Shown here: positions 1 through 5,487 of the stretch, piece after piece
Position numbering within the stretch: the stretch's first letter is position 1
How the letters are laid out: every line of letters begins with the position of its first letter
Assembly: GCA_934667465.1 (NCBI GenBank)
Contig: CAKUMG010000472.1
Location: 1 to 5,487 of the forward strand
Origin: an uncultured Actinoplanes sp.
GTDB taxonomy: Bacteria; Actinomycetota; Actinomycetes; Mycobacteriales; Micromonosporaceae
Direction of reading: 5' to 3'
DNA length: 5,487 nucleotides
Notes under the pieces: model-generated
What the model saw: the letters and a program-made list of their open reading frames with translations, nothing else
The model's database searches: none
Told to the model about the DNA's origin: nothing
Translations under genes and position numbers: made by a program

Positions 1-757
1 TGCCGACAGTGGTCGGAGAGACGATCACCTTGAGGTTCGGGTACGACTGCAGCAGACCCTGGGCCTCCTGGAACGACTTCTGGTCGTCGTCGTTGCCGTA
101 CACGGTCTTGACCAGCTTGAGCTTGCTGTTCTCCGGCTTGGCCAGCTCGGCCTCCATGACCTCGATCCAGGCGTTCTGGTTCGTGGCGTTCGGGGTGGCC
201 GAGAGGATCGCGATCTCACCCTCGCCGCCGGCCAGCTCGTTCGCCATCTTGGCCAGGCTCTCGCCGATGCCCTGGGTGGTGGCCTGGTTGATGAACGCGT
301 CGCGGCACTCCTTGGCGGAGTCCGAGTCGAACGTGACGACCTTGATGCCGGCCTGGCGGGCCTGGTTGAGCGACGGGCAGACCGCGTTGGGGTCGTTGGC
401 CGCCACCACGATCACGTCCTGCTGCTGCTGGATCAGCGTGTTGATATAGCTGACCTGCGACGAGGCGGACGCGTCGTTCGGGCCGACCTTCTTGTACTCG
501 CCCTTGAGCTCCTTGACGGCCTCCTCGCCGCCCGCGGTCGTGACGTCGGAGTACGGGTTGTTGAGCTGCTTGGGCAGGAAGGCGATCTTGAGGCCCTCCT
601 TGATGGCGGCGTTCGGGTCGGCCGAGGCGCCGCCCGCGGCGGGGCCGCCGCCGGAGGACTCGTTGCTGTCCTTGGTGGTGCCGCCGCACGCGGCGAGCCC
701 GAGGATGAGAAGTGATGCGGTGGTAGCGGTGAGTAGCCGTCGGTGGGTGCGCATCAT
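1..757 (-). CDS. rhaS: Sugar ABC transporter substrate-binding lipoprotein, rhamnose type (RhaS-like), C-terminus cut off by the window
   Basis: Seen: 252 residues from an ATG at 757-755; the gene leaves the window at base 1. A signal peptide with Arg/His near the N-terminus and a hydrophobic stretch ends in the lipobox LAAC, so Cys24 should be lipidated and the protein held on the outer face of the membrane. A Gly/Ser-rich linker (about 25-50) leads into a periplasmic-binding-protein type I fold: KQLNNPY (63-69), SQVSYINTL (100-108), ANDPNAVC (120-127), TFDSD (142-146), INQA (156-159), NATNQNAW (190-197), SPTTVG (247-252). Cys127 and Cys151 may form a disulfide. AGGAG at 768-764 sits 6 bases before the start; the next codon is also ATG, so either could be used. 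Known: this family delivers sugar to CUT2 permeases; full length is usually about 350 residues, so roughly 100 are missing. Inference: the substrate is rhamnose, from recalled similarity to Streptomyces rhamnose-binding proteins and the operon layout. The fold is near certain, the substrate less so. Confidence 0.85.
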   Translation of the reverse strand, partial: MMRTHRRLLTATTASLLILGLAACGGTTKDSNESSGGGPAAGGASADPNAAIKEGLKIAFLPKQLNNPYSDVTTAGGEEAVKELKGEYKKVGPNDASASSQVSYINTLIQQQQDVIVVAANDPNAVCPSLNQARQAGIKVVTFDSDSAKECRDAFINQATTQGIGESLAKMANELAGGEGEIAILSATPNATNQNAWIEVMEAELAKPENSKLKLVKTVYGNDDDQKSFQEAQGLLQSYPNLKVIVSPTTVG

Positions 758-785
758 GGCGTGCTCCTAGGAACGGGGGGAATTG

Positions 786-1784
786 TCAGGCTCGCCGGAG
801 TCGGCGTCGGCGCAAGGTGGTGCGGATCGAGGTCACGATGTTGGGCAGCAGCACCGAGAGCACGAGCAGGGCCCCGGTGACGATGTTGAGCGCCTGGCCG
901 GAGAAGTCCTGCAGGCGCAGGGCGTTCTGCAGGACGGCGAGCAGCACCACGCCGGCCAGGACACCCGGGAGGCTGCCCTTGCCGCCGAAGATGGAGACGC
1001 CGCCGAGCAGCACGGCCGCCACGACGGCCAGCTCGAGGCCGGCCCCGTTGTCGGCGCGGGCACTGGAGTAGCGCAGGGTCCACAGGATGCCGACCAGACC
1101 CGCCACTGCGCCGCTGACCACGTACAGCCAGAATTTGGTCCGCTCGACCCGGATGCCCGCGAAGTGGGCGGCCTTGTCGTTGGCGCCCATGGCATAGAGC
1201 GACCGGCCGACCGGCGTCGCGTGCAGGACGATGCCGAAGACGACGGCGAGCGGGATCAGCAGGAGCAGCACGTTCGGGATCGAGCCGCCCCCGATCGTGC
1301 CGGTGACCCAGCCGGTGAAGTCGAACGGGAAGTCGGCCACCGCCTGGTCGCCGAGGACGACGAGGGCGAGCCCGCGGTAGAGGGCCAGCGTGCCGATGGT
1401 GACGGCGAGCGACGGCAGGCCGAGCGCCGTGACCAGGAAGCCGTTGAACGCGCCCAGGACCGCGCCGATCGCGATGCCGAGCGGGATGATCATCTCGATG
1501 CTCAGGCCGTTGTTCCAGAACCAGCCCATCAGCGCGCTGGTGAACCCGAGCGTCGACGCCACCGACAGGTCGATCTCGCCGGTCACGATGATCAGCGTCA
1601 TCGGCAGCGCGATCAGCAGGATCGGCATCAGGTCCAGGATCAGGAACGTGAAGTTGCGGCTGGTGCCGAAGTTGGGCACGGCCAGCGACGCTACGACCAC
1701 CGCGAACACGGTGAGTAGGATGATGATGCTGTCCCAGGTCAGCAGCCTGCCGAACTCTCCTCGCCGGACGGTTGCCTCAGACAT
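786..1784 (-). CDS. rhaQ: Second sugar ABC transporter permease (RhaQ-like)
   Basis: Seen: 332 residues, the usual length for the family, mostly hydrophobic with several clear membrane segments (for example about 19-37, 46-68, 98-118, 171-188, 218-236). GEIDLSVAS at 69-77 is the hallmark of the BPD_transp_2 permeases found with ribose, xylose, rhamnose and AI-2 transporters. The loop at 193-212 (GRSLYAMGAN then DKAAHFAGIR) is the conserved cytoplasmic segment that contacts the ATPase. The C-terminus is a basic RRRRLRR tail. The ATG at 1784 overlaps the end of the upstream permease gene by 8 bases and has AAGGA about 5 bases before it. The stop at 788-786 is 28 bases from the binding-protein start, with no terminator between. 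Inference: it pairs with the other permease to form a heterodimeric channel. The P/Q naming follows gene order only and could be swapped. Confidence 0.88.
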   Translation of the reverse strand: MSEATVRRGEFGRLLTWDSIIILLTVFAVVVASLAVPNFGTSRNFTFLILDLMPILLIALPMTLIIVTGEIDLSVASTLGFTSALMGWFWNNGLSIEMIIPLGIAIGAVLGAFNGFLVTALGLPSLAVTIGTLALYRGLALVVLGDQAVADFPFDFTGWVTGTIGGGSIPNVLLLLIPLAVVFGIVLHATPVGRSLYAMGANDKAAHFAGIRVERTKFWLYVVSGAVAGLVGILWTLRYSSARADNGAGLELAVVAAVLLGGVSIFGGKGSLPGVLAGVVLLAVLQNALRLQDFSGQALNIVTGALLVLSVLLPNIVTSIRTTLRRRRLRRA

Positions 1785-2793
1785 GGGAGTCCTTCTTCCG
1801 GAGGGCGCGGGCGATGCGCACGGCCGCCAGCCGGTCGGCGCAGATGGCCAGGATGATCAGCGCGCCGACGATGGCCTGCTGCCAGAACTGGTTGATCGAC
1901 AGGACGGTCAGCGCGCTGCCGATCACGGTGAGCAGGAGCGCGCCGAGGCCGGCACCCCAGACCGTGCCGCTGCCGCCGGAGATCGCGACCCCGCCGACCA
2001 CCACGGCCGCGACGACGTTGAGCTCGTAGCCGTTGCCGGCCGCCGCGTCGATCGTGCCGAAGCGGGCGGCGAACAGCACCCCGGCCAGGCCCGCGAGCGC
2101 GCCGCTGACGAGGAACGCGCCGATCAGGTTGCGGCTCACCTTGATGCCGGCGAGCTCGGCGGCGTCCGGGCTCGAGCCCATCGCGTACAGCTCGCGCCCG
2201 GACCGGTAGTTGCGCATGATCAGGGTGACGCCGCCGACGACCACGAGCGCGACCAGGACCGGCCACGGGACGCCGAGGATCGAGTCGTTGGCGAAGCCGA
2301 GGAAGTGCCGGGGCAGTTCGTTCGCCGTGACCTGGTCGCCGCCGGCCCAGGAGTAGGCGACGCCGCGCCACACGTACATCGTGCCGAGCGTGACCACCAG
2401 CGCCGGGACCTTGCCGTAGCGGACCAGCACGCCGTTGAGCAGCCCGGCCGCGGCGCCGACCAGGATGCCGACCAGCAGGGCCAGCACCATCGGGAAGCCC
2501 GGGTTCGCGCTCATCATCGTGGCGACGGCGTAGGCGCTGATGCCCAGGACCGACCCGACGGACAGGTCGATGTTGCGGGTGATCACCACGACCGCCTGTC
2601 CGGCGGCCATGACCGCCAGGATCGCGGTGTTGAGCAGGATGTCGCGCACGCTCTGGCCGGACAGGAAGCGGGGGTTGTTGGCCGCGGTGTACGCGATCAG
2701 GGCGAGCAGGGCGACGATGATGCCCAGCTCGCGGGTCTTCACGAGTCCGCCGAACACCCGCTTGGCCGGGCCGGCGGTGGCGAGGCTCGCCAT
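1777..2793 (-). CDS. rhaP: First sugar ABC transporter permease (RhaP-like)
   Basis: Seen: 338 residues beginning MASLATAG. The reading frame stays open further upstream, inside the ATPase gene, but the ATG at 2793-2791 is preferred because it shares one base with the ATPase stop (TAATG) and gives a normal family length. A short N-terminal cytoplasmic segment with basic residues is followed by membrane segments (about 23-38, 52-72, 102-124, 177-193, and several after 220). RNIDLSVGS at 73-81 is the BPD_transp_2 signature, and the loop at 199-218 (GRELYAMGSSP then DAAELAGIK) is the ATPase-contact region. The Shine-Dalgarno sequence is weak (GGGG some 9 bases upstream), so translation probably depends on coupling to the ATPase gene. 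Its 3' end overlaps the next permease by 8 bases. It is clearly diverged from that permease, so this is not a recent duplication. Substrate is inferred from context. Confidence 0.88.
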   Translation of the reverse strand: MASLATAGPAKRVFGGLVKTRELGIIVALLALIAYTAANNPRFLSGQSVRDILLNTAILAVMAAGQAVVVITRNIDLSVGSVLGISAYAVATMMSANPGFPMVLALLVGILVGAAAGLLNGVLVRYGKVPALVVTLGTMYVWRGVAYSWAGGDQVTANELPRHFLGFANDSILGVPWPVLVALVVVGGVTLIMRNYRSGRELYAMGSSPDAAELAGIKVSRNLIGAFLVSGALAGLAGVLFAARFGTIDAAAGNGYELNVVAAVVVGGVAISGGSGTVWGAGLGALLLTVIGSALTVLSINQFWQQAIVGALIILAICADRLAAVRIARALRKKDSHV

Positions 2794-4280
2794 TATGACT
2801 GCCCCATTGCGGCGTACATGACGTTCTCCTCGGTGGCCTCTTCGCGGGTGAGCTGCGCGGCGACGCGGCCCTCCCGCAGGACGACGATGCGGTCCGCCAT
2901 CCCGAGCACCTCGGGGAGCTCGGAGGAGACCATGACGACGGCGAGCCCGCGGCCCGCCAGGGACGACAGCAGCCGGTGCACCTCGGCCTTGGTGCCCACG
3001 TCGATGCCGCGCGTGGGCTCGTCGACGATCAGCAGCTTGGGCCCGGTCGCCAGCCACTTGGCCAGCACCACCTTTTGCTGGTTGCCGCCGGAGAGCGTGC
3101 CGACCGGGTCGGAGAGCCGGCCGAACTTGGTCCGCAGCTGGGTGGTCCACTCCTGCGCCTCGGCGCGCTCGCGCCCGCCGAAGAGCAGGCCCAGCCGGGA
3201 CAGCGCGCGGGAGCGGGGCAGTGTCACGTTGCGCTCGATCGAGAGCTCCATGACCAGGCCCTGCTGGCGGCGGTCCTCGGGGACCAGGCCCATGCCCGCG
3301 GCCATGGCGGCGCGGGGATTGCCGGGCTTGAGATCACGGCCGAGGAATCGTACGGATCCCTTGTCGTACTTGTCGACGCCGAACACTGCCTGCATCACCT
3401 CGGAGCGGCCGGCCCCGACCAGTCCCGCCAGCGCCACGATCTCGCCGGCCTTGACCGTGAAGCTGATGTCGCGGAAGACACCCTCGCGGCTGAGCCCCTC
3501 GACCTCGAGGACAGTGTCGCCGATCTCGGCGTCCTGCTTGGGGTAGAGCGCGCTCAGGTCGCGCCCGACCATCCGCCGGATCATGTCGTCGACGCTGAGC
3601 TCGCTGACCGGCTCGGTGCAGACGTGCTTTCCGTCGCGCATGATCGTGACCCGCTGGCAGAGCGCCGTGATCTCCTCGAACCGGTGCGAGATGAACATGA
3701 TCGCGGCGCCCTCGTCGCGCAGCGCGCGGGTCACCGCGAAGAGGCGGTCCACCTCGACGCCGGTCAGCGCGGCGGTCGGCTCGTCCATGATCAGGACCCG
3801 GGCCTCGCTGGAGAGCGCCTTGGCGATCTCGACCAGCTGCTGGTCCGCGATGGACAGCCCGCGGGCCGGCCGGTCCGGGTCGATCGGGACGCCGAGCCGC
3901 GCGAACAGCGCGGCGGCGTTGTCGTGCATCGCCTTGCGGTCGATCTGGCGCAGCCTGGTCAACGGCTGGTTGCCCATCGCGATGTTCTCGGCGACGGACA
4001 GGTCGGGGAAGAGCGTCGGCTCCTGATAGATCACCGCGATCCCGGCGGCCTTGGCGTCGGCGGGGTGGGCGAAGGTGACCTCCTCGCCCTCCACCAGCAG
4101 CGAGCCGGTGTCGGGCCGGTGCACCCCGGCCTGCATCTTCACGATCGTGGACTTGCCGGCCCCGTTCTCGCCGACGAGCGCGTGGGCCTCGCCCGGCTCG
4201 AGGGCGAAGCTGACACCCTGGACTGCCGCCACGGCCCCGAACGACTTGCTCACGTCGCGGACTTCGAGCAGTGCGCTCAC
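2793..4280 (-). CDS. rhaT: CUT2-family sugar ABC transporter ATPase with two fused nucleotide-binding domains (RhaT-like)
   Basis: Seen: 495 residues from a GTG at 4280. Domain 1 has Walker A GENGAGKST (37-45), Q-loop Gln86, signature LSIADQQ (142-148), Walker B VLIMDE with Glu167, and switch His199. Domain 2 has a degenerate Walker A, GLVGAGRSE (286-294), with Arg for the catalytic Lys, VPEDRRQQG (333-341), a canonical signature LSGGNQQK (396-403), Walker B LLIVDE (416-421), and Ser453 in place of the switch His. Known: this asymmetry is normal for RbsA, XylG, MglA and LsrA, where two tandem domains drive import and the second site hydrolyses poorly or not at all. It is the first gene of the operon and would sit on the cytoplasmic face of the two permeases. 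The start was chosen because GGAGG at 4290-4286 lies 5 bases before it; the in-frame GTG at 4286 overlaps that site. Family assignment is firm; rhamnose specificity comes from the neighbours. Confidence 0.93.
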   Translation of the reverse strand: MSALLEVRDVSKSFGAVAAVQGVSFALEPGEAHALVGENGAGKSTIVKMQAGVHRPDTGSLLVEGEEVTFAHPADAKAAGIAVIYQEPTLFPDLSVAENIAMGNQPLTRLRQIDRKAMHDNAAALFARLGVPIDPDRPARGLSIADQQLVEIAKALSSEARVLIMDEPTAALTGVEVDRLFAVTRALRDEGAAIMFISHRFEEITALCQRVTIMRDGKHVCTEPVSELSVDDMIRRMVGRDLSALYPKQDAEIGDTVLEVEGLSREGVFRDISFTVKAGEIVALAGLVGAGRSEVMQAVFGVDKYDKGSVRFLGRDLKPGNPRAAMAAGMGLVPEDRRQQGLVMELSIERNVTLPRSRALSRLGLLFGGRERAEAQEWTTQLRTKFGRLSDPVGTLSGGNQQKVVLAKWLATGPKLLIVDEPTRGIDVGTKAEVHRLLSSLAGRGLAVVMVSSELPEVLGMADRIVVLREGRVAAQLTREEATEENVMYAAMGQS

Positions 4281-4284
4281 GGCC

Positions 4285-4290
4285 ACCTCC
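4285..4290 (-). promoter_or_regulatory. Ribosome binding site that fixes the ATPase start codon
   Basis: Read on the minus strand this is GGAGGT, an almost perfect anti-16S match. It leaves 5 bases after GGAGG before the GTG at 4280-4278. The longer reading from the GTG at 4286-4284 would begin inside the Shine-Dalgarno sequence, which is not workable, so the two extra N-terminal residues should be dropped. Confidence 0.85.
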
Positions 4291-4321
4291 GCTGTCTATC
4301 AAGGATTCGCGACACTCGAGT

Positions 4322-4333
4322 TGAAATGTTTCA
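4322..4333. promoter_or_regulatory. Operator-like palindrome 1 (LacI-type), start region of the transporter operon
   Basis: TGAAATGTTTCA has perfect 5-base inverted arms around a TG centre and differs from TGAAACGTTTCA at one base. If the operon promoter is called correctly, the site covers about +9 to +20 of the transporter transcript, a position where a bound repressor blocks initiation or early elongation. The size, symmetry and AT-rich arms suit a LacI-family protein such as the one encoded 145 bases away. Binding is inferred. Confidence 0.7.
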
Positions 4334-4340
4334 GGCGCCG

Positions 4341-4377
4341 TGCAACGAAAGTAAGTGGCCCCGATCACACATGTCAA
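4341..4377 (-). promoter_or_regulatory. Promoter of the transporter operon
   Basis: On the minus strand a perfect -35 box TTGACA lies at 4377-4372, followed by an 18-base spacer and a -10 box TACTTT at 4353-4348. The -10 keeps the three most conserved positions (TA...T). The predicted start of transcription is near 4341, giving an untranslated leader of about 60 bases before the ATPase GTG. It is framed by operator-like site 1 downstream and site 2 upstream. The spacer is one base longer than ideal, which fits a regulated promoter. Confidence 0.6.
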
Positions 4378-4386
4378 GCGTTGGAA

Positions 4387-4398
4387 TGAAACGTTCTG
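4387..4398. promoter_or_regulatory. Operator-like site 2 (one strong half-site), middle of the divergent region
   Basis: TGAAACGTTCTG matches the first nine bases of TGAAACGTTTCA, including the CG centre, but the right arm is degraded (three mismatches). It lies 9 bases upstream of the operon -35 box, at about -46 to -57, and would also sit upstream of the regulator's start. It could be an auxiliary operator allowing a loop with site 1 or 3. It is the weakest of the three sites. Confidence 0.45.
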
Positions 4399-4432
4399 GA
4401 AACATGGGGCCGGGCTGTGAGAATGCTTGCCG

Positions 4433-4438
4433 TACCAT
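4433..4438 (+). promoter_or_regulatory. Possible -10 box of the LacI regulator gene
   Basis: TACCAT keeps the TA and AT of the -10 consensus and would start transcription near 4445, inside operator-like site 3 and about 33 bases before the regulator's GTG. No good -35 box is found 16 to 18 bases upstream. An alternative is the extended -10 TGTGAGAAT at 4416-4424. This is a guess based on position. Confidence 0.3.
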
Positions 4439-4442
4439 GCGC

Positions 4443-4454
4443 TTCAACGTTTCA
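4443..4454. promoter_or_regulatory. Operator-like site 3 (LacI-type), in front of the regulator gene
   Basis: TTCAACGTTTCA reads TGAAACGTTGAA on the other strand, matching TGAAACGTTTCA at 10 of 12 positions with the CG centre intact. It lies between the possible -10 box and the AGGAGG of the regulator gene, where binding would let the LacI protein limit its own synthesis. Known: LacI-family hinge helices insert a leucine at a central CG step, which this site has. Confidence 0.6.
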
Positions 4455-4477
4455 ACCCGATCGCGAGGAGGCCGCAG

Positions 4478-5487
4478 GTGGTCATCGGCAGGAGTCCGTC
4501 GGTGAAGGACGTCGCCGCGGCGGCCGGGGTCTCCCTGGGGACCGTCTCGAACGTGATGAACCGCCCCGAGGTGGTCAGCCCGGCCACCCGCGACCGGGTC
4601 GAGCGGGCGATGGCCGAGCTCGGCTTCGTGCGCAACGAGTCGGCCCGCCAGCTGCGCGCCGGCACCAGCCGCACCCTGGCCTACGTGATGCTCGACGGCA
4701 CCAACCCGTTCTTCCACGACGTCGCCCAGGGCATCGAGATGGCCGCGGAGGACGCCGACCTGTCGCTGTTCATCTGCAACAGCAACGGTCGTGCCGGCCG
4801 CGAGGAGGTCCACCTCGACCGGCTGATGCAGCAGCGCGTCCAGGGGGTGCTGATCACCCCGGTCAGCCCCGACGCGCCGCACCTCGGCGAGGCCGCGCGC
4901 CGGGGCATCCCGATCGTGCTGGTCGACCGGGTCGCGTCCGGCGACTTCTGCTCGGTGGCCGTGGACGACGTCCTGGGCGGGCGGATCGCCGTCGAGCACC
5001 TGATCGAGCAGGGGCACACCCGCGTCGCCGTGATCGGCGGGCCGGAGACGCTGGGGCAGGTGCGCGAGCGCGTCGAGGGCGCCCGGCAGATCTGGGCGGA
5101 GTCGGGCCTGCCCGCCGACGATCTGACCTGTCTGCCGACGGACGCGCTCACGGTCGCCGAGGGGCGGTCGGCGGGGGAGCGGCTGGCGGGCATCCCGGCC
5201 CGGCGCCGGCCGACCGCCGCGTTCTGCGCCAACGACCTGCTCGCGCTCGGGCTGCTGCAGCAGGCGATCGGGGCCGGCCTGCGCATCCCGGACGACCTGG
5301 CCATCGTGGGCTTCGACGACATCGAGTTCGCCGCCGCGGCCGCCGTGCCGCTGACCTCGGTGCGCCAGCCCCGCCAGGAGCTGGGCCGGGCCGCGGCGCA
5401 GCTGGTGCTGGACGAGGCCGCGGGGGCCGCGCACCGGCACCGGCAGCTGACGTTCACGCCCGAGCTGGTGGCGCGCGCCTCGACGGC
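4478..5487 (+). CDS. LacI-family transcriptional repressor, divergent from the transporter operon; last residues lie beyond the window
   Basis: Seen: 336 residues from a GTG at 4478, chosen because AGGAGG at 4466-4471 lies 6 bases upstream. The N-terminal LacI helix-turn-helix covers about residues 8-30 (VKDVAAAAGVS then LGTVSNVMN), followed by the hinge helix NESARQLRAG (53-62) with Leu59 at the position that enters the operator minor groove. The remainder is a periplasmic-binding-like effector domain with the usual landmarks: NPFFHDVAQGIE soon after the hinge, FCANDLLALG (249-258) and GFDDIEFA (278-285). The visible end, PELVARAST, is typical of the family's last few residues, so only a handful are missing. 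Inference: it represses the transporter operon and itself through the operator-like sites in between, and is released by the transported sugar or a metabolite of it. LacI-family rhamnose regulators are known, but nothing in this protein proves the effector. Confidence 0.93.
   Translation, partial: MVIGRSPSVKDVAAAAGVSLGTVSNVMNRPEVVSPATRDRVERAMAELGFVRNESARQLRAGTSRTLAYVMLDGTNPFFHDVAQGIEMAAEDADLSLFICNSNGRAGREEVHLDRLMQQRVQGVLITPVSPDAPHLGEAARRGIPIVLVDRVASGDFCSVAVDDVLGGRIAVEHLIEQGHTRVAVIGGPETLGQVRERVEGARQIWAESGLPADDLTCLPTDALTVAEGRSAGERLAGIPARRRPTAAFCANDLLALGLLQQAIGAGLRIPDDLAIVGFDDIEFAAAAAVPLTSVRQPRQELGRAAAQLVLDEAAGAAHRHRQLTFTPELVARAST

Noticed and set aside
419..430. Four consecutive CAG codons (QQQQ) in the binding protein, as a possible repeat tract.
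   Set aside because: Four units is short, the helix at this position is often Gln-rich in the family, and there is no sign of expansion.
758..785. Possible terminator or separate promoter between permease 2 and the binding-protein gene.
   Set aside because: The gap is only 28 bases, holds the ribosome binding site, and shows no hairpin or -10/-35 pair.
1390..3546. A long open frame on the plus strand (about 718 codons) opposite both permease genes and part of the ATPase gene.
   Set aside because: Its product is a low-complexity mix rich in Arg, Asp, Gln, His and Ala with no domain. Long antisense frames are expected opposite GC-rich genes with strong third-position bias, and the minus strand here carries unmistakable transporter genes.
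2793..4280. Arg in place of the Walker A Lys and Ser in place of the switch His in the second ATPase domain, as signs of a decaying gene.
   Set aside because: These are standard features of CUT2 ATPases such as RbsA, MglA and LsrA, and the rest of the domain is intact.
4314..4321. Perfect 8-base palindrome ACTCGAGT next to operator-like site 1.
   Set aside because: It is short, occurs once, and shares no sequence with the repeated operator-like motif; it is likely chance.
2976..4505. A plus-strand open frame of about 509 codons opposite the ATPase gene, running across the divergent region.
   Set aside because: It has the same biased composition, no recognisable motif, and crosses the promoter region into the start of lacI in a different frame. 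It is a shadow of the ATPase gene.
4331..5440. A minus-strand open frame of about 369 codons opposite the LacI gene.
   Set aside because: The plus strand encodes a full set of LacI-family motifs with a strong ribosome binding site; the opposite frame is compositionally biased and has no motif.

Overview
The window looks like a piece of an actinomycete (high-GC Gram-positive) chromosome. Its coding regions are very GC-rich with mostly G or C in third codon positions, two of the five genes start with GTG, and the ribosome binding sites are strong AGGAGG types. I cannot name a genus. There are four minus-strand genes for a CUT2-type (ribose/xylose/rhamnose class) sugar ABC transporter, and a divergent plus-strand gene for a LacI-family repressor. 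Both end genes run off the window.

Layout, in minus-strand transcription order: the two-domain ATPase (4280 to 2793), the first permease (2793 to 1777), the second permease (1784 to 786), and the lipoprotein substrate-binding protein (757 to the window edge, C-terminus missing). The first three genes overlap by 1 and 8 bases and the last follows after 28 bases, so this is one operon. Two different permeases plus one fused ATPase and one binding protein is the layout of the Rhizobium rhamnose transporter RhaSTPQ and of the related AI-2 transporter Lsr. The binding protein resembles actinomycete rhamnose-binding proteins as I recall them, and two of the six positions used by LsrB for AI-2 are changed, so rhamnose (or a similar deoxysugar) is the best guess. 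These rha names follow Rhizobium usage; E. coli uses rhaS for a regulator and rhaT for an unrelated symporter.

The 197-base divergent region (4281-4477) is clearly more AT-rich than the genes. It holds a good minus-strand promoter (TTGACA, 18 bases, TACTTT) and three matches to the palindrome TGAAACGTTTCA. One lies just after the predicted operon start site, one just upstream of the operon -35 box, and one between a possible lacI -10 box and the lacI ribosome binding site. The simplest model is that the LacI protein represses both the transporter operon and itself until the sugar or a derivative is present.

No catabolic gene, mobile element, RNA gene, CRISPR array or terminator is visible. 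This is a well-made example of a known system rather than a new one; the operator arrangement and the substrate question are the points worth a second look.
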